A DNA stretch of 64,000 nt from Aplysia californica. Taxonomy: Eukaryota > Mollusca > Gastropoda > Aplysiida > Aplysiidae. The notes below the pieces were generated by a model that was given only the letters and a program-made list of their open reading frames with translations, was not told where the DNA came from and did not search any database. The stretch is from the NCBI RefSeq assembly GCF_000002075.1, contig NW_004797602.1:35444-99443 (forward strand), read 5' to 3'. Of the stretch, positions 61,001 through 64,000 are shown one piece after another (position 1 is the stretch's first letter; each line of letters opens with the position of its first letter). Made by a program: the position numbers and the translations under genes.

Positions 61001-62518
61001 GTGAAAAGGCGCGCCTTTTACATGGATGATTAGGATTATCTGTAAGCTATTTTCAAGACTACGAGAGTTTCAGTATCACTGCAACCTGTGCTCCCCCATT
61101 CTATCCAACTCAGACTCGAGTATGCTCTTTTTCAGTTTTTCCTCTACTTTGAGGCCCAAATGTGGACTTATTCCTGCAAAAGTTCTGCCTTGTATGCCTG
61201 CCTCATAAAAGGGAACCAGGAACTCCCCCTCCCCAGTGCCCCTTAATACTGATTTGCCATTGATCCAATTTTTTCTCACCAGGTCCTGATTTTTTAACTC
61301 TGAAATCCTGATTTGTTTAGATTTCATAGAGTGGTATGTCTGTTATAGGCGTCAATAATTTTAAGTTATTTGATCTTTACAATTACTGCAATCATTAACT
61401 CCCAAATTTCTGCACCTCAGCTTTGGACGGGCTTCTGACTACAAAAGAAGTGCTGACACAGCAGCTGTCAGAACAGCAGGACAGCGAGACATTGGCTTGC
61501 CAGGCTCTGCAGGAGTCCCAGGAGCAGCTGGCAGAGATGGAGCAACTCCTGGACGAGAAGGCAGCTCTGTAAGATTTGTGTCTTGTCTTGTTTTCAAAAT
61601 TACAATCTTGCACGACCATAGCACACTGATTTTTTCAGGTCTCCAATATTAATTTTCTTATGTGCGTATTCTTAACATATACATATCAAAATTCATTCAG
61701 AATTTTAAAAATTTGGCATCCCATCGATTTCGCTATGTGTGTGCTAGACCATAAAATTTTGGTCTCCGGGTTTCCCAATAAATTGCTCAACTGCAAAACT
61801 TACAGGATCCTCAGCTAAACATGTTAACATCGCGCGCACGCACACACACACACACACACATATATACACAAGAGGGACATAAACTGTCATACAAGAGATT
61901 TTTAAAAAGCATTGTAAAACATTTTCATTGAAACATTTCCCATTTTCTAAACTTAAAAATTTCCAGGAAAAAAAAAAGAACATTGAGAACAGACTGTACC
62001 AAGTGCACATATTTTTCGCTACGCTACTGGAAGGTTCTTCTTTTCTTTCTTTCTGCCGTCTATGTCTGTCTGTCTTACTTTTTTCCTGTGCTAAATGTCT
62101 TATTGTGTTGGTTTGTTCTCTTTACTCAAAATTGAAATAACTTATCATATCATTGCTCTTCTTTTGAATTGAAACAAACAAAACTTTATTTGCCCTGTAT
62201 AGTGACGGCTATCTTAGTTGTCTCTTGTACAGGCTTGCCAACTGTACCGGATTCAACAGATAGGAAATTTCCCTGTCACCATAACATTACCACACACCTA
62301 AACCAATCCCACTTTTTGTTCATTATAATGTAATGTAATCTGATCTTATAACATTGAGTGTCCCTGATTGGTGTTTGAAACAGTTTGCGTGATTGTTCAT
62401 ATATCTTAGCAATGGTAGATAAAATGAAAGCAATGGGGGTTTTTTTTTCCCACAGATTGTCTGCCAGTCAGTCTGAAAAGGAGAAACTGAAAGCAGACCA
62501 CCTGAGTATGATTTCAAA
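49031..62518 (+). CDS. SPAG5: Astrin/SPAG5-like mitotic coiled-coil protein, 5' thirteen exons
   Basis: Astrin is a spindle and kinetochore protein that stabilises correct microtubule attachment. Coding exons: 49031-49099, 49673-49791, 50575-50647, 51283-51762, 52510-54329, 55954-56179, 56813-57022, 57527-57670, 57930-58022, 58985-59119, 59474-59567, 61421-61568 and 62456-62518. All are GT-AG with matching phases, giving 1224 aa before the window ends (human 1193). A disordered, acidic N-terminal part has KEN at 13-15 and ARTPLQDV at 35-42 (human MRTPLREL). TFSNCSTGSSF (about 645-656) resembles human PFSTCSVGTWF, and LSVLAMVEALNKQ (about 816-828) resembles LSSLVILEVLSRQ. Seven 14-residue repeats fill 704-801. 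From 855 on, Glu/Gln/Leu-rich heptads form a long coiled coil. The gene model is strong. Orthology rests on short matches to recalled human sequence; another mitotic coiled-coil family remains possible. The 3' exons are missing. Confidence 0.6.
49863..50045 (+). repeat. Dispersed short repeat, family 1
   Basis: One of the best-preserved copies: GTGGGTGGTTGGCGGGTGCT at the start and GTTGCGAGTGCCG near the end. Lies in the intron after coding exon 2. Confidence 0.85.
50105..50132. repeat. Poly-G run
   Basis: Twenty-eight consecutive G residues in an intron of the Astrin-like gene. Confidence 0.9.
53878..54171 (+). repeat. Coding minisatellite, seven 42-bp units
   Basis: In-frame repeats of the consensus TDPTxQEMVNRSMV, seven units of 14 residues with no indels, in the largest exon of the Astrin-like gene. 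GAAATGGTGAACAGATCAAT is almost unchanged between units, while the TDPxxx part varies. Confidence 0.95.
54590..54700 (+). repeat. Dispersed short repeat, family 2
   Basis: CAGATCCTTCTTTTCTTCCC and TTATGTCTGTCTTTCTTGC in the family 2 order. Confidence 0.55.
54768..54945 (+). repeat. Dispersed short repeat, family 1
   Basis: Starts GGATGGTTGACAGGTGCTCT; ends GTAAAACTCTTACTAAAA. Confidence 0.8.
55235..55682. mobile_element. Long-TIR MITE, copy 2
   Basis: Left end TATATATGTG then GATGCAGTGGAATCAGGC; right end GCCTGATTTCACCATGATGC then CTCACATATA. Same family as 21429-21872. In the intron before the coiled-coil exons. Confidence 0.78.
56604..56785 (+). repeat. Dispersed short repeat, family 1
   Basis: A diverged copy starting GTGGGTGGTTGACGGGGTTG, ending 28 bp before coding exon 7 (56813). 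Confidence 0.7.
58001..58056 (+). repeat. Tandemly duplicated splice donor
   Basis: A 28-bp unit spanning the end of coding exon 9 and its donor (GACAGTTGCTTTCTGAGGTA core) is repeated directly, with one substitution. The first donor (after 58022) keeps the frame. Use of the second would read GTA AGA GCA TAG and stop. Confidence 0.95.
58135..58275 (+). repeat. Dispersed short repeat, family 2
   Basis: GGTGGTTGGAGGGCACCACT and GGTAGGTCCTACTCTTTTAC; a second copy follows 50 bp later. Confidence 0.75.
58325..58465 (+). repeat. Dispersed short repeat, family 2
   Basis: GTGGTTGTAGAGAATGACTG and GGTAGGTCCCACATCTTCAC, same order as the preceding copy. Confidence 0.7.
60069..60237 (+). repeat. Dispersed repeat shared with 4494-4740
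   Basis: TTGTGACCGGTCAGTGAACC, GCTGCGAAGTAC and GATTATTGATTTTTTTTAGA recur from the left end of the window. Confidence 0.65.
60690..60830 (-). repeat. tRNA-derived SINE (minus)
   Basis: On the minus strand it begins GGCCTAGTGGTTAGGCTCTC and contains GTGGGTTCGAATCCCGTC, textbook tRNA A- and B-box regions, then GTGTCCTTGGGAAAAGCACT. The best-preserved SINE promoter in the window. Confidence 0.85.
60931..60949. repeat. Poly-G run
   Basis: Nineteen consecutive G residues in an intron. Confidence 0.9.
62015..62150 (+). repeat. Dispersed short repeat, family 2
   Basis: CTACTGGAAGGTTCTTCTTT, TCTGTCTGTCTTACTTTTTT and CTTATTGTGTTGG in the family 2 order. Confidence 0.65.
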
Positions 62519-62639
62519 GTACGTAACTGTCTTTACCTGGTTTATTGAAATGCATTTCACTTTGAAAAGATTAATTTATATTCTTTGTATAAGAAAATAA
62601 TGTTTGCCAATCTTACCCATTTAACATTACCAGTGGGGA

Positions 62640-62850
62640 AGTTGTTATATGGAGTATTTCCATCTTGTCTGCTGTACCTCACTCAGTACAGGGTTTGCTC
62701 TGACAAGCAGAGTCGAAGTAATGCATATTCCTGAATGATGTTTCAATATACAGTTACAATCCTGACTGGCTATATCAAGGTAACCTTCACTCTAAAATGA
62801 CATAAATTGTGTCGATAGGAGAGTAAAACATATCTACTGTTACAAATCTG
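62640..62850 (+). repeat. SINE body
   Basis: GGGTTTGCTCTGACAAGCAG and AGTCGAAGTAA, then AATTGTGTCGATAGGAGAGT, as in 17237-17480. Confidence 0.5.
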
Positions 62851-63009
62851 GACAGACCTTGTTGACACCGCGGGGCGGTGCCACTGACTGAAGTGTCTTT
62901 AGGCCATTCCCTAAGGGGGGACATTTCTCATTCTAGTGCACAGTAGAATAGTAAATGGGCTGATCTAACATTGTCGTGCTCATAACTGTGCCTGAACTAC
63001 AACAGGGAA

Positions 63010-63260
63010 CTGCTGCTTTTTCTTTCCTAATCCTTACTATTGTCATTTTCATCTACTTCTTTTGTATGTTTGTCACACTCTTGTGACCCACTATTTCCGG
63101 GATGCCTTGATAGTCGAAGCAGACTTTGTGCTGCTGAAGCTAGAGAGGTGAGCAGAGTAAGTCTGATTCCCTGTAAGGACTTCTCTGTTGACATCCACCC
63201 CTTGGCGCTCATATGACCTAATGCTGTTGCGAGCAACGTAAAACCTCTACTAAAGACCTT
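63010..63260 (+). repeat. Family 1 repeat, interrupted copy
   Basis: The middle part (TTTGTCACACTCTTGTGACC) and the 3' end (GCGCTCATATGACCTAATGC) are separated by about 100 bp of other sequence. Confidence 0.6.
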
Positions 63261-63352
63261 GTTGAAGTAACCCACACTCCTAAATAAGCCAAACTGTGTT
63301 AATGCGGACACTGAACATCTATAATTCCGATTCCGACAGACAGTATAACGGG

Positions 63353-63690
63353 GGGCTCTCGTGGTCCAGAGGTTACAGTGTTCACCTCTCATTCAATAGG
63401 TTCTGGGTTGGAAACTTGACAGCGATGGAAAATTTTCTTTTCTAAAATGTTCTCCTTTCGTGCTCTCTAACCGTGTTATATGTCATCTGCTTTTGTCTCT
63501 ACTTTCTACAGCCTTTTTACCACTACTACTTGGCTCTTTACCGCTGTCTTTCAGCCACACCGCTGATCTTAGGGTAAATAAGATCTAATCCTTCTTGGAT
63601 ACGGGTGAAAAATCTCGGTCCCGTGTGCAAGTTGCGCACGTTTGATATCCCCTGGTGGTCCAAAATTGATCAGAGTAAGCTTTGGCCGCC
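63353..63690 (+). repeat. tRNA-derived SINE, 430-480 bp type
   Basis: The head GGCTCTCGTGGTCCAGAGGT leads through CTGTCTTTCAGCCACACC to CTTTGGCCGCC. Shorter in the pyrimidine-rich middle than the copy at 34549. Confidence 0.75.
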
Positions 63691-63734
63691 ACTTGGGCAA
63701 AATTCAAAATTAATTCTTAACATACTTAAAATGT

Positions 63735-64000
63735 TTAACTCATTCGCTACGCATTATTTCGGCTTGTGGAAGAATTTTTTTCGGGAGGGCGAAATGAGAT
63801 GATGACTAGTGGGCAGTTAAAAGGTATTTGTGGCGGCAAATTCAAATAAATATCAACGTATTATATACCAATATTTTCAGTGTGGTTTGTAGAATACATC
63901 TGTAATGTTTATTTATGTATTTTTCAACTTTGGTTCCTGTAAGAGGCCATCATGCAACACAATTTTGATTGGATGCGGATAGAATTTGAAAATAAAAAAT
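63735..64000. mobile_element. Possible left end of another TTAA element
   Basis: TTAA at 63735-63738 is followed by CTCATTCGCTACGCATT, like the ends of the other TTAA elements here. The other end lies outside the window. Confidence 0.4.

Overview
The window looks like animal nuclear DNA, most likely from a gastropod mollusc. Three genes are built from short exons with GT/AG introns. Their proteins match bilaterian families. The introns are AT-rich and packed with short DNA transposons, tRNA-derived SINEs, (TA)n/(TC)n/(C)n runs and TCTAGATCTAGA-like clusters of the kind I associate with gastropod genomes. The host assignment is inference; no sequence search was run.

Layout. (1) 1912-12619, plus strand: a complete six-exon gene for CENP-M, the pseudo-GTPase subunit of the constitutive centromere network (198 aa). 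A decayed duplicate of its last exon lies at 11011-11127, and a TTAA-flanked transposon sits between the duplicate and the real last exon. (2) About 12.6-25.3 kb: no host gene seen. It holds a piggyBac remnant broken by a Tigger/pogo remnant, a second piggyBac remnant carrying a LINE 3' end, and several SINEs and MITEs. (3) 25351-41943, minus strand: a complete five-exon TMEM17 gene (214 aa), a four-helix membrane protein of the ciliary transition zone. Its introns hold at least nine terminally repeated DNA elements, many with intact target duplications (TTAA, TA or TAA). (4) 42-49 kb: a three-copy tandem array of 467-475 bp units, a hAT-like element and other repeats. (5) 49031 to at least 62518, plus strand: the 5' thirteen coding exons of a large mitosis-type coiled-coil protein (at least 1224 aa in the window), tentatively an Astrin/SPAG5 homologue. 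It carries seven copies of a 14-residue repeat and an N-terminal KEN motif. Its 3' end lies beyond the window.

Two of the three genes (CENP-M and the Astrin-like protein) act at kinetochores or spindles in known animals, and the third acts at cilia. They lie on different strands and nothing shows joint regulation. No new enzymatic or defence system was found. The most notable items are the duplicated CENP-M terminal exon, the coding minisatellite in the Astrin-like gene, a tandemly duplicated splice donor, and a dense set of TTAA-flanked elements, one nested inside another and one ending 28 bp from a splice donor.
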